This document shows, in pieces, positions 1 through 9,914 of a stretch of 64,000 nt of DNA. The stretch is from Auanema rhodensis (taxonomy: Eukaryota > Nematoda > Chromadorea > Rhabditida > Rhabditidae), in contig OZ059900.1 of the NCBI GenBank assembly GCA_964057225.1, positions 18,553,638 through 18,617,637 of the forward strand, written 5' to 3'. The notes under the pieces are model-generated. The model saw only the letters and a list, made by a program, of their open reading frames with translations. It searched no databases and was not told the DNA's origin. Position 1 is the first letter of the stretch. Each line of letters opens with the position of its first letter. The translations under genes and the position numbers were made by a program.

Positions 1-342
1 GGGCACGCCCCTTATGGCTAATATTGATTAAATCGATTTTTGTTCATATGAGTCGTCAAATGCAACGAATTTCAGCGTGTTACATACTAAAATGAAGCAT
101 TTTACATGCTAAACACTAGAAAAATACAAAAACACAGTATTTCCCATGAGAAATATTTTATTATGCTGGAAAACCAGTTTTTGGAAATTTCGCTGTAAAC
201 AAGGTTTTGACTTACGATTTCATGTGTTCAAACTCATGCAATGTCAATGAAACCTAGCTCAAAATTGTTCGTACAACGTCTAGTTCCACTTTCACGACAA
301 AAAAACAGGGGTTAGAAAATTAAGGAAATTAGCATATTCTGA

Positions 343-683
343 GGGCACGCCCCTTATGGCTAATATTGATTAAATCGATTTTTGTTCATATGAGTCGTCA
401 AATGCAACGAATTTCAGCGTGTTACATACTAAAATGAAGCATTTTACATGCTGAACACTAGAAGAATACAAAAACACAGTATTTCCCATGAGAAATATTT
501 TATTATGCTGGAAAACCAGTTTTTGGAAATTTCGCTGTAAACAAGGTTTTGACTTACGATTTCATGTGTTCAAACTCATGCAATGTCAATGAAACCTAGC
601 TCAAAATTGTTCGTACAACGTCTAGTTCCACTTTCACGACAAAAAACAAGGGTTAGAAAATTAAGGAAATTAGCATATTCTGA
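343..683. repeat. 341 bp monomer variant (m2)
   Basis: One A is missing from the A run, and G308 is A (CAAGGG). It also has offset 122 A to G, a variant otherwise typical of the right half of the window. The same combination recurs at 1710-2050, four monomers on. Confidence 0.9.
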
Positions 684-1367
684 GGGCACGCCCCTTATGG
701 CTAATATTGATTAAATCGATTTTTGTTCATATGAGTCGTCAAATGCAACGAATTTCAGCGTGTTACATACTAAAATGAAGCATTTTACATGCTGAACACT
801 AGAAAAAAACAAAAACACAGTATTTCCTATGAGAAATATTTTATTATGCTGGAAAACCAGTTTTTGGAAATTTCGCTGTAAACAAGGTTTTGACTTACGA
901 TTTCATGTGTTCAAACTCATGCAATGTCAATGAAACCTAGCTCAAAACTGTTCGTACAACGTCTAGTTCCACTTTCACGACAAAAAAACAGGGGTTAGAA
1001 AACTAAGGAAATTAGCATATTCTGAGGGCACGCCCCTTATGGCTAATATTGATTAAATCGATTTTTGTTCATATGAGTCGTCAAATGCAACGAATTTCAG
1101 CGTGTTACATACTAAATAGAAGCATTTCACATGCTGAACACTAGAAAAATACAAAAACACAGTATTTCCCATGAGAAATATTTTATTATGCTGGAAAACC
1201 AGTTTTTGGAAATTTCGCTGTAAACAAGGTTTTGACTTACGATTTCATGTGTTCAAACTCATGCAATGTCAATGAAACCTAGCTCAAAATTGTTCGTACA
1301 ACGTCTAGTTCCACTTTCACGACAAAAAAACAGGGGTTAGAAAATTAAGGAAATTAGCATATTCTGA

Positions 1368-1377
1368 GGGCACGCCC
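1368..1377. other. G+C-rich inverted repeat at monomer start
   Basis: GGGC-AC-GCCC forms perfect 4 bp arms with a 2 base spacer in an otherwise A+T-rich monomer. It lies at offsets 1-10 in every copy. Variants touch only offset 4 (GGGTACG in m166 and m175) and offset 5 (GGGCAAG in m95, m97, m104, m110, m112, m121 and m123). The opposite strand reads GGGGCGTGCCC, which resembles a zinc-finger GC-type site, but that resemblance is weak and no binding is claimed. Confidence 0.6.
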
Positions 1378-1396
1378 CTTATGGCTAATATTGATT

Positions 1397-1406
1397 AAAT
1401 CGATTT
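1397..1406. other. 10 bp perfect palindrome AAATCGATTT (offsets 30-39)
   Basis: The string equals its own reverse complement and contains a ClaI site (ATCGAT). It is present in almost every monomer. Exceptions seen are the copy at 57107 (offset 36 A to G) and the copy at 62921 (offset 33 T to C). A symmetric site repeated every 342 bp could bind a dimeric protein, and a ClaI digest should reduce the array to a 342 bp ladder. No binding protein can be named from sequence. Confidence 0.7.
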
Positions 1407-1462
1407 TTGTTCATATGAGTCGTCAAATGCAACGAATTTCAGCGTGTTACATACTAAAATGA

Positions 1463-1477
1463 AGCATTTTACATGCT
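1463..1477. other. Short inverted repeat AGCAT/ATGCT (offsets 96-110)
   Basis: AGCAT and ATGCT are perfect 5 bp arms separated by the 5 bases TTTAC. The spacer holds two of the diagnostic variant sites (offset 101 T to C and offset 103 T to C) and the base after the right arm (offset 111) holds the G to A variant TGCTAAAC, while both arms stay unchanged in every copy I checked. A short hairpin is possible on either strand, but the arms are too short to prove function. Confidence 0.45.
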
Positions 1478-1488
1478 GAACACTAGAA

Positions 1489-1509
1489 AAATACAAAAAC
1501 ACAGTATTT
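1489..1509. other. Inverted repeat AAATAC/GTATTT (offsets 122-142)
   Basis: Six-base perfect arms flank a 9 base A+C spacer. The left arm is a frequent variant site: offset 122 A to G is the commonest variant of the right half of the window, and offset 125 T to A occurs in the copies at 684, 47189, 49241, 57107 and 60185. The right arm is invariant. Variation in one arm without compensating change in the other argues against a strongly selected stem. Confidence 0.4.
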
Positions 1510-1532
1510 CCCATGAGAAATATTTTATTATG

Positions 1533-1544
1533 CTGGAAAACCAG
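1533..1544. other. Hairpin-capable CTGG-AAAA-CCAG (offsets 166-177)
   Basis: Perfect 4 bp arms enclose an AAAA loop. The element sits inside the longest invariant stretch of the monomer (offsets 148-186), in which I saw no substitution in any of the 187 copies. A second overlapping inverted repeat, CCA-GTTTT-TGG, follows at offsets 174-184. The invariance makes this the best candidate for a constrained site in the monomer, but the evidence is only statistical and modest. Confidence 0.5.
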
Positions 1545-1554
1545 TTTTTGGAAA

Positions 1555-1571
1555 TTTCGCTGTAAACAAGG
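1555..1571 (+). other. CENP-B-box-like string (offsets 188-204)
   Basis: Compared with the mammalian CENP-B box pattern NTTCGNNNNANNCGGGN, offsets 188-204 match TTCG, the central A, and the first C and last G of CGGG: seven of nine core positions. The two middle G of CGGG are A. In the common variant with ACAAAG (offset 203 G to A) the match falls to six. CENP-B is known from mammals, and pogo-like relatives occur in other eukaryotes. A chance match of this quality is quite possible in 342 bases, so this is a weak candidate only. Confidence 0.2.
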
Positions 1572-1665
1572 TTTTGACTTACGATTTCATGTGTTCAAAC
1601 TCATGCAATGTCAATGAAACCTAGCTCAAAATTGTTCGTACAACGTCTAGTTCCACTTTCACGAC

Positions 1666-1678
1666 AAAAAAACAGGGG
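1666..1678. repeat. A7/G4 junction, slippage and substitution hotspot (offsets 299-311)
   Basis: The consensus reads seven A, then CA, then GGGG. All five length-changed monomers have their deletion here: loss of one A in the copies at 343, 1710, 4103 and 8206, and loss of four bases (AGGG) in the copy at 31461. Several substitutions also fall here: CAAGGG (m2, m6, m57, m76, m83), GGGATT (m42, m136, m142, m154, m161, m165, m174), an inserted-looking C in the A run at 56765, and a T in it at 61553. Polymerase slippage on the homopolymers is the simple explanation. Confidence 0.85.
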
Positions 1679-1709
1679 TTAGAAAATTAAGGAAATTAGC
1701 ATATTCTGA

Positions 1710-2050
1710 GGGCACGCCCCTTATGGCTAATATTGATTAAATCGATTTTTGTTCATATGAGTCGTCAAATGCAACGAATTTCAGCGTGTTACATACTAAA
1801 ATGAAGCATTTTACATGCTGAACACTAGAAGAATACAAAAACACAGTATTTCCCATGAGAAATATTTTATTATGCTGGAAAACCAGTTTTTGGAAATTTC
1901 GCTGTAAACAAGGTTTTGACTTACGATTTCATGTGTTCAAACTCATGCAATGTCAATGAAACCTAGCTCAAAATTGTTCGTACAACGTCTAGTTCCACTT
2001 TCACGACAAAAAACAAGGGTTAGAAAATTAAGGAAATTAGCATATTCTGA
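1710..2050. repeat. 341 bp monomer variant (m6), copy of m2 type
   Basis: Same combination as the monomer at 343: one A lost, CAAGGG, and AGAAGAATA at offset 122. Sharing three private changes shows the two descend from one copy, moved by a four-monomer duplication. Confidence 0.9.
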
Positions 2051-2392
2051 GGGCACGCCCCTTATGGCTAATATTGATTAAATCGATTTTTGTTCATATG
2101 AGTCGTCAAATGCAACGAATTTCAGCGTGTTACATACTAAAATGAAGCATTTTACATGCTGAACACTAGAAAAATACAAAAACACAGTATTTCCTATGAG
2201 AAATATTTTATTATGCTGGAAAACCAGTTTTTGGAAATTTCGCTGTAAACAAGGTTTTGACTTACGATTTCATGTGTTCAAACTCATGCAATGTCAATGA
2301 AACCTAGCTCAAAACTGTTCGTACAACGTCTAGTTCCACTTTCACGACAAAAAAACAGGGGTTAGAAAACTAAGGAAATTAGCATATTCTGA

Positions 2393-3760
2393 GGGCACGC
2401 CCCTTATGGCTAATATTGATTAAATCGATTTTTGTTCATATGAGTCGTCAAATGCAACGAATTTCAGCGTGTTACATACTAAATAGAAGCATTTCACATG
2501 CTGAACACTAGAAAAATACAAAAACACAGTATTTCCCATGAGAAATATTTTATTATGCTGGAAAACCAGTTTTTGGAAATTTCGCTGTAAACAAGGTTTT
2601 GACTTACGATTTCATGTGTTCAAACTCATGCAATGTCAATGAAACCTAGCTCAAAATTGTTCGTACAACGTCTAGTTCCACTTTCACGACAAAAAAACAG
2701 GGGTTACAAAATTAAGGAAATTAGCATATTCTGAGGGCACGCCCCTTATGGCTAATATTGATTAAATCGATTTTTGTTCATATGAGTCGTCAAATGCAAC
2801 GAATTTCAGCGTGTTACATACTAAAATGAAGCATCTTACATGCTGAACACTAGAAAAATACAAAAACACAGTATTTCCCATGAGAAATATTTTATTATGC
2901 TGGAAAACCAGTTTTTGGAAATTTCGCTGTAAACAAGGTTTTGACTTACGATTTCATGTGTTCAAACTCATGTAATGTCAATGAAACCTAGCTCAAAATT
3001 GTTCGTACAACGTCTAGTTCCACTTTCACGACAAAAAAACAGGGGTTAGAAAATTAAGGAAATTAGCATATTCTGAGGGCACGCCCCTTATGGCTAATAT
3101 TGATTAAATCGATTTTTGTTCATATGAGTCGTCAAATGCAACGAATTTCAGCGTGTTACATACTAAAATGAAGCATTTTACATGCTGAACACTAGAAAAA
3201 TACAAAAACACAGTATTTCCCATGAGAAATATTTTATTATGCTGGAAAACCAGTTTTTGGAAATTTCGCTGTAAACAAGGTTTTGACTTACGATTTCATG
3301 TGTTCAAACTCATGCAATGTCAATGAAACCTAGCTCAAAATTGTTCGTACAACGTCTAGTTCCACTTTCACGACAAAAAAACAGGGGTTACAAAATTAAG
3401 GAAATTAGCATATTCTGAGGGCACGCCCCTTATGGCTAATATTGATTAAATCGATTTTTGTTCATATGAGTCGTCAAATGCAACGAATTTCAGCGTGTTA
3501 CATACTAAAATGAAGCATCTTACATGCTGAACACTAGAAAAATACAAAAACACAGTATTTCCCATGAGAAATATTTTATTATGCTGGAAAACCAGTTTTT
3601 GGAAATTTCGCTGTAAACAAGGTTTTGACTTACGATTTCATGTGTTCAAACTCATGTAATGTCAATGAAACCTAGCTCAAAATTGTTCGTACAACGTCTA
3701 GTTCCACTTTCACGACAAAAAAACAGGGGTTAGAAAATTAAGGAAATTAGCATATTCTGA
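2393..3760. repeat. Two tandem dimers (m8-m9, m10-m11), 684 bp each
   Basis: m8 and m10 share GGGTTACAAA (offset 315 G to C), seen nowhere else. m9 and m11 share CATCTTAC (offset 101) plus CATGTAATG (offset 239). m8 keeps the AAATAGA changes of its older four-monomer unit while m10 does not, so the 684 bp duplication breakpoint or a later conversion lies between offset 103 and offset 315 of this monomer pair. Confidence 0.8.
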
Positions 3761-5127
3761 GGGCACGCCCCTTATGGCTAATATTGATTAAATCGATTTT
3801 TGTTCATATGAGTCGTCAAATGCAACGAATTTCAGCGTGTTACATACTAAAATGAAGCATTTTACATGCTGAACACTAGAAAAATACAAAAACACAGTAT
3901 TTCCCATGAGAAATATTTTATTATGCTGGAAAACCAGTTTTTGGAAATTTCGCTGTAAACAAGGTTTTGAATTACGATTTCATGTGTTCAAACTCATGCA
4001 ATGTCAATGAAACCTAGCTCAAAATTGTTCGTACAACGTCTAGTTCCACTTTCACGACAAAAAAACAGGGGTTAGAAAATTAAAGAAATTAGCATATTCT
4101 GAGGGCACGCCCCTTATGGCTAATATTGATTAAATCGATTTTTGTTCATATGAGTCGTCAAATGCAACGAATTTCAGCGTGTTACATACTAAAATGAAGC
4201 ATTTTACATGCTAAACACTAGAAAAATACAAAAACACAGTATTTCCCATGAGAAATATTTTATTATGCTGGAAAACCAGTTTTTGGAAATTTCGCTGTAA
4301 ACAAGGTTTTGACTTACGATTTCATGTGTTCAAACTCATGCAATGTCAATGAAACCTAGCTCAAAATTGTTCGTACAACGTCTAGTTCCACTTTCACGAC
4401 AAAAAACAGGGGTTAGAAAATTAAGGAAATTAGCATATTCTGAGGGCACGCCCCTTATGGCTAATATTGATTAAATCGATTTTTGTTCATATGAGTCGTC
4501 AAATGCAACGAATTTCAGCGTGTTACATACTAAAATGAAGCATTTTACATGCTGAACACTAGAAAAATACAAAAACACAGTATTTCCCATGAGAAATATT
4601 TTATTATGCTGGAAAACCAGTTTTTGGAAATTTCGCTGTAAACAAGGTTTTGACTTACGATTTCATGTGTTCAAACTCATGTAATGTCAATGAAACCTAG
4701 CTCAAAATTGTTCGTACAACGTCTAGTTCCACTTTCACGACAAAAAAACAGGGGTTAGAAAATTAAGGAATTTAGCATATTCTGAGGGCACGCCCCTTAT
4801 GGCTAATATTGATTAAATCGATTTTTGTTCATATGAGTCGTCAAATGCAACGAATTTCAGCGTGTTACATACTAAAATGAAGCATTTTACATGCTAAACA
4901 CTAGAAAAATACAAAAACACAGTATTTCCCATGAGAAATATTTTATTATGCTGGAAAACCAGTTTTTGGAAATTTCGCTGTAAACAAAGTTTTGACTTAC
5001 GATTTCATGTGTTCAAACTCATGCAATGTCAATGAAACCTAGCTCAAAATTGTTTGTACAACGTCTAGTTCCACTTTCACGACAAAAAAACAGGGGTTAG
5101 AAAATTAAGGAAATTAGCATATTCTGA
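3419..5127. repeat. Five-monomer block, left copy (m11-m15)
   Basis: Order of variants: CATCTTAC with CATGTAATG; TTAAAGAAA; 341 bp TGCTAAAC; CATGTAATG; TGCTAAAC with ACAAAG and TTGTTTG. The same order occurs at 7522-9230, 4103 bp to the right. Two private changes are found only in this copy: TTTTGAATTACG at offset 211 of m12 and GGAATTTAGC at offset 328 of m14. Confidence 0.88.
4103..4443. repeat. 341 bp monomer variant (m13)
   Basis: One A is missing from the A run, but the four G remain. It also has TGCTAAAC (offset 111 G to A). The same pair of changes occurs in the monomer at 8206, 12 monomers to the right. Confidence 0.9.
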
Positions 5128-5811
5128 GGGCACGCCCCTTATGGCTAATATTGATTAAATCGATTTTTGTTCATATGAGTCGTCAAATGCAACGAATTTC
5201 AGCGTGTTACATACTAAAATGAAGCATTTTACATGCTGAACACTAGAAAAATACAAAAACACAGTATTTCCCATGAGAAATATTTTATTATGCTGGAAAA
5301 CCAGTTTTTGGAAATTTCGCTGTAAACAAGGTTTTGACTTACGATTTCATGTGTTCAAACTCATGTAATGTCAATGAAACCTAGCTCAAAATTGTTCGTA
5401 CAACGTCTAGTTCCACTTTCACGACAAAAAAACAGGGGTTAGAAAATTAAGGAAATTAGCATATTCTGAGGGCACGCCCCTTATGGCTAATATTGATTAA
5501 ATCGATTTTTGTTCATATGAGTCGTCAAATGCAACGAATTTCAGCGTGTTACATACTAAAATGAAGCATTTTACATGCTAAACACTAGAAAAATACAAAA
5601 ACACAGTATTTCCCATGAGAAATATTTTATTATGCTGGAAAACCAGTTTTTGGAAATTTCGCTGTAAACAAGGTTTTGACTTACGATTTCATGTGTTCAA
5701 ACTCATGCAATGTCAATGAAACCTAGCTCAAAATTGTTTGTACAACGTCTAGTTCCACTTTCACGACAAAAAAACAGGGGTTAGAAAATTAAGGAAATTA
5801 GCATATTCTGA
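4444..5811. repeat. Two tandem dimers (m14-m15, m16-m17)
   Basis: Alternating CATGTAATG and TGCTAAAC/TTGTTTG monomers, 684 bp per unit. The second TGCTAAAC member (5470) keeps G at offset 203, whereas the first (4786) has ACAAAG. The dimer is the seed of the three-monomer unit that dominates from 9915. Confidence 0.75.
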
Positions 5812-6837
5812 GGGCACGCCCCTTATGGCTAATATTGATTAAATCGATTTTTGTTCATATGAGTCGTCAAATGCAACGAATTTCAGCGTGTTACATACTA
5901 AAATGAAGCATTTTACATGCTGAACACTAGAAAAATACAAAAACACAGTATTTCCCATGAGAAATATTTTATTATGCTGGAAAACCAGTTTTTGGAAATT
6001 TCGCTGTAAACAAGGTTTTGACTTACGATTTCATGTGTTCAAACTCATGCAATGTCAATGAAACCTAGCTCAAAATTGTTCGTACAACGTCTAGTTCCAC
6101 TTTCACGACAAAAAAACAGGGGTTAGAAAATTAAGGAAATTAGCATATTCTGAGGGCACGCCCCTTATGGCTAATATTGATTAAATCGATTTTTGTTCAT
6201 ATGAGTCGTCAAATGCAACGAATTTCAGCGTGTTACATACTAAAATAAAGCATTTTACATGCTGAACACTAGAAAAATACAAAAACACAGTATTTCCCAT
6301 GAGAAATATTTTATTATGCTGGAAAACCAGTTTTTGGAAATTTCGCTGTAAACAAGGTTTTGACTTACGATTTCATGTGTTCAAACTCATGCAATGTCAA
6401 TGAAACCTAGCTCAAAATTGTTCGTACAACGTCTAGTTCCACTTTCACGACAAAAAAACAGGGGTTAGAAAATTAAGGAAATTAGCATATTCTGAGGGCA
6501 CGCCCCTTATGGCTAATATTGATTAAATCGATTTTTGTTCATATGAGTCGTCAAATGCAACGAATTTCAGCGTGTTACATACTAAAATGAAGCATTTTAC
6601 ATGCTGAACACTAGAAAAATACAAAAACACAGTATTTCCCACGAGAAATATTTTATTATGCTGGAAAACCAGTTTTTGGAAATTTCGGTGTAAACAAGGT
6701 TTTGACTTACGATTTCATGTGTTCAAACTCATGCAATGTCAATGAAACCTAGCTCAAAATTGTTCGTACAACGTCTAGTTCCACTTTCACGACAAAAAAA
6801 CAGGGGTTAGAAAATTAAGGAAATTAGCATATTCTGA
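5812..6837. repeat. Low-order stretch with private variants (m18-m20)
   Basis: m18 is consensus, m19 has AAAATAAAG (offset 94) alone, and m20 has two changes seen nowhere else: CCCACGAG (offset 147 T to C, creating a CpG) and TTCGGTG (offset 193 C to G). No multimer pattern is visible here. Confidence 0.7.
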
Positions 6838-7521
6838 GGGCACGCCCCTTATGGCTAATATTGATTAAATCGATTTTTGTTCATATGAGTTGTCAAATGC
6901 AACGAATTTCAGCGTGTTACATACTAAAATGAAGCATTTTACATGCTGAACACTAGAAAAATACAAAAACACAGTATTTCCCATGAGAAATATTTTATTA
7001 TGCTGGAAAACCAGTTTTTGGAAATTTCGCTGTAAACAAGGTTTTGACTTACGATTTCATGTGTTCAAACTCATGCAATGTCAATGAAACCTAGCTCAAA
7101 ACTGTTCGTACAACGTCTAGTTCCACTTTCACGACAAAAAAACAGGGGTTAGAAAACTAAGGAAATTAGCATATTCTGAGGGCACGCCCCTTATGGCTAA
7201 TATTGATTAAATCGATTTTTGTTCATATGAGTCGTCAAATGCAACGAATTTCAGCGTGTTACATACTAAATAGAAGCATTTCACATGCTGAACACTAGAA
7301 AAATACAAAAACACAGTATTTCCCATGAGAAATATTTTATTATGCTGGAAAACCAGTTTTTGGAAATTTCGCTGTAAACAAGGTTTTGACTTACGATTTC
7401 ATGTGTTCAAACTCATGCAATGTCAATGAAACCTAGCTCAAAATTGTTCGTACAACGTCTAGTTCCACTTTCACGACAAAAAAACAGGGGTTAGAAAATT
7501 AAGGAAATTAGCATATTCTGA

Positions 7522-9230
7522 GGGCACGCCCCTTATGGCTAATATTGATTAAATCGATTTTTGTTCATATGAGTCGTCAAATGCAACGAATTTCAGCGTG
7601 TTACATACTAAAATGAAGCATCTTACATGCTGAACACTAGAAAAATACAAAAACACAGTATTTCCCATGAGAAATATTTTATTATGCTGGAAAACCAGTT
7701 TTTGGAAATTTCGCTGTAAACAAGGTTTTGACTTACGATTTCATGTGTTCAAACTCATGTAATGTCAATGAAACCTAGCTCAAAATTGTTCGTACAACGT
7801 CTAGTTCCACTTTCACGACAAAAAAACAGGGGTTAGAAAATTAAGGAAATTAGCATATTCTGAGGGCACGCCCCTTATGGCTAATATTGATTAAATCGAT
7901 TTTTGTTCATATGAGTCGTCAAATGCAACGAATTTCAGCGTGTTACATACTAAAATGAAGCATTTTACATGCTGAACACTAGAAAAATACAAAAACACAG
8001 TATTTCCCATGAGAAATATTTTATTATGCTGGAAAACCAGTTTTTGGAAATTTCGCTGTAAACAAGGTTTTGACTTACGATTTCATGTGTTCAAACTCAT
8101 GCAATGTCAATGAAACCTAGCTCAAAATTGTTCGTACAACGTCTAGTTCCACTTTCACGACAAAAAAACAGGGGTTAGAAAATTAAAGAAATTAGCATAT
8201 TCTGAGGGCACGCCCCTTATGGCTAATATTGATTAAATCGATTTTTGTTCATATGAGTCGTCAAATGCAACGAATTTCAGCGTGTTACATACTAAAATGA
8301 AGCATTTTACATGCTAAACACTAGAAAAATACAAAAACACAGTATTTCCCATGAGAAATATTTTATTATGCTGGAAAACCAGTTTTTGGAAATTTCGCTG
8401 TAAACAAGGTTTTGACTTACGATTTCATGTGTTCAAACTCATGCAATGTCAATGAAACCTAGCTCAAAATTGTTCGTACAACGTCTAGTTCCACTTTCAC
8501 GACAAAAAACAGGGGTTAGAAAATTAAGGAAATTAGCATATTCTGAGGGCACGCCCCTTATGGCTAATATTGATTAAATCGATTTTTGTTCATATGAGTC
8601 GTCAAATGCAACGAATTTCAGCGTGTTACATACTAAAATGAAGCATTTTACATGCTGAACACTAGAAAAATACAAAAACACAGTATTTCCCATGAGAAAT
8701 ATTTTATTATGCTGGAAAACCAGTTTTTGGAAATTTCGCTGTAAACAAGGTTTTGACTTACGATTTCATGTGTTCAAACTCATGTAATGTCAATGAAACC
8801 TAGCTCAAAATTGTTCGTACAACGTCTAGTTCCACTTTCACGACAAAAAAACAGGGGTTAGAAAATTAAGGAAATTAGCATATTCTGAGGGCACGCCCCT
8901 TATGGCTAATATTGATTAAATCGATTTTTGTTCATATGAGTCGTCAAATGCAACGAATTTCAGCGTGTTACATACTAAAATGAAGCATTTTACATGCTAA
9001 ACACTAGAAAAATACAAAAACACAGTATTTCCCATGAGAAATATTTTATTATGCTGGAAAACCAGTTTTTGGAAATTTCGCTGTAAACAAAGTTTTGACT
9101 TACGATTTCATGTGTTCAAACTCATGCAATGTCAATGAAACCTAGCTCAAAATTGTTTGTACAACGTCTAGTTCCACTTTCACGACAAAAAAACAGGGGT
9201 TAGAAAATTAAGGAAATTAGCATATTCTGA
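7522..9230. repeat. Five-monomer block, right copy (m23-m27)
   Basis: Matches 3419-5127 monomer for monomer, including the 341 bp member and the rare TTAAAGAAA change (offset 324). Left of it lie m21-m22 (6838-7521), which match m7-m8, so the copied tract is longer on the left but the dimer repeat m10-m11 is present in only one copy. Confidence 0.88.
8206..8546. repeat. 341 bp monomer variant (m25), copy of m13 type
   Basis: Carries the same lost A and TGCTAAAC as the monomer at 4103. Its neighbours on both sides also match those of the monomer at 4103, so it belongs to a longer copied block (3419-5127 and 7522-9230). Confidence 0.9.
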
Positions 9231-9914
9231 GGGCACGCCCCTTATGGCTAATATTGATTAAATCGATTTTTGTTCATATGAGTCGTCAAATGCAACGAAT
9301 TTCAGCGTGTTACATACTAAAATGAAGCATTTTACATGCTGAACACTAGAAAAATACAAAAACACAGTATTTCCCATGAGAAATATTTTATTATGCTGGA
9401 AAACCAGTTTTTGGAAATTTCGCTGTAAACAAGGTTTTGACTTACGATTTCATGTGTTCAAACTCATGCAATGTCAATGAAACCTAGCTCAAAATTGTTC
9501 GTACAACGTCTAGTTCCACTTTCACGACAAAAAAACAGGGGTTAGAAAATTAAGGAAATTAGCATATTCTGAGGGCACGCCCCTTATGGCTAATATTGAT
9601 TAAATCGATTTTTGTTCATATGAGTCGTCAAATGCAACGAATTTCAGCGTGTTACATACTAAAATGAAGCATTTTACATGCTGAACACTAGAAAAATACA
9701 AAAACACAGTATTTCCCATGAGAAATATTTTATTATGCTGGAAAACCAGTTTTTGGAAATTTCGCTGTAAACAAGGTTTTGACTTACGATTTCATGTGTT
9801 CAAACTCATGCAATGTCAATGAAACCTAGCTCAAAATTGTTCGTACAACGTCTAGTTCCACTTTCACGACAAAAAAACAGGGGTTAGAAAATTAAGGAAA
9901 TTAGCATATTCTGA

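Larger units (their letters stand above)
1368..1709. repeat. Reference consensus monomer (m5)
   Basis: This copy carries the commonest base at every site I compared, so it serves as the consensus. By eye the same sequence recurs in about thirty monomers, for example those starting at 5812, 9231, 9573, 11967, 13677, 17097, 20859, 21201, 23595, 33167, 34535, 44453, 49583, 57449, 60527 and 63605. In order it contains a G+C-rich start (offsets 1-11), a 10 bp palindrome (30-39), a variable region (87-146), an A+T-rich invariant stretch (148-186), a CENP-B-box-like string (188-204), a second quiet stretch (212-238), a C-rich part (249-298) and an A7 run next to a G4 run (299-311). Consensus copies occur in every part of the window, which suggests that homogenisation acts across the whole array rather than only locally. 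Confidence 0.95.
343..3076. repeat. Two tandem four-monomer units (m2-m5, m6-m9)
   Basis: Units 343-1709 and 1710-3076, each 1367 bp. In each, monomer 1 is the 341 bp CAAGGG type, monomer 2 has TTTCCTATG, AAAACTG and AAAACTAAGG, and monomer 3 has AAATAGA with TTTCAC. Monomer 4 differs between units (consensus against CATCTTAC plus CATGTAATG). The second monomers differ at offset 125. A partial third copy of monomers 2-3 lies at 6838-7521, so the unit once extended further or was moved. Confidence 0.85.

Noticed and set aside
1466-1566. Short ORF of about 31 codons starting at ATGCTGAAC (offset about 106) and ending at the TAA near offset 196
   Set aside because: It has no ribosome-binding or splice context, its variants are not biased to third positions, and it is repeated 187 times as part of a satellite. 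Chance open frame.
6154-6495. AATAAA polyadenylation-like hexamer created by the AAAATAAAG variant (also near 14361, 46505, 48557, 52661, 55055, 56423, 59501) and by the T in the A run at 61553
   Set aside because: It arises by single substitutions in an A-rich context, and there is no transcription unit to end.
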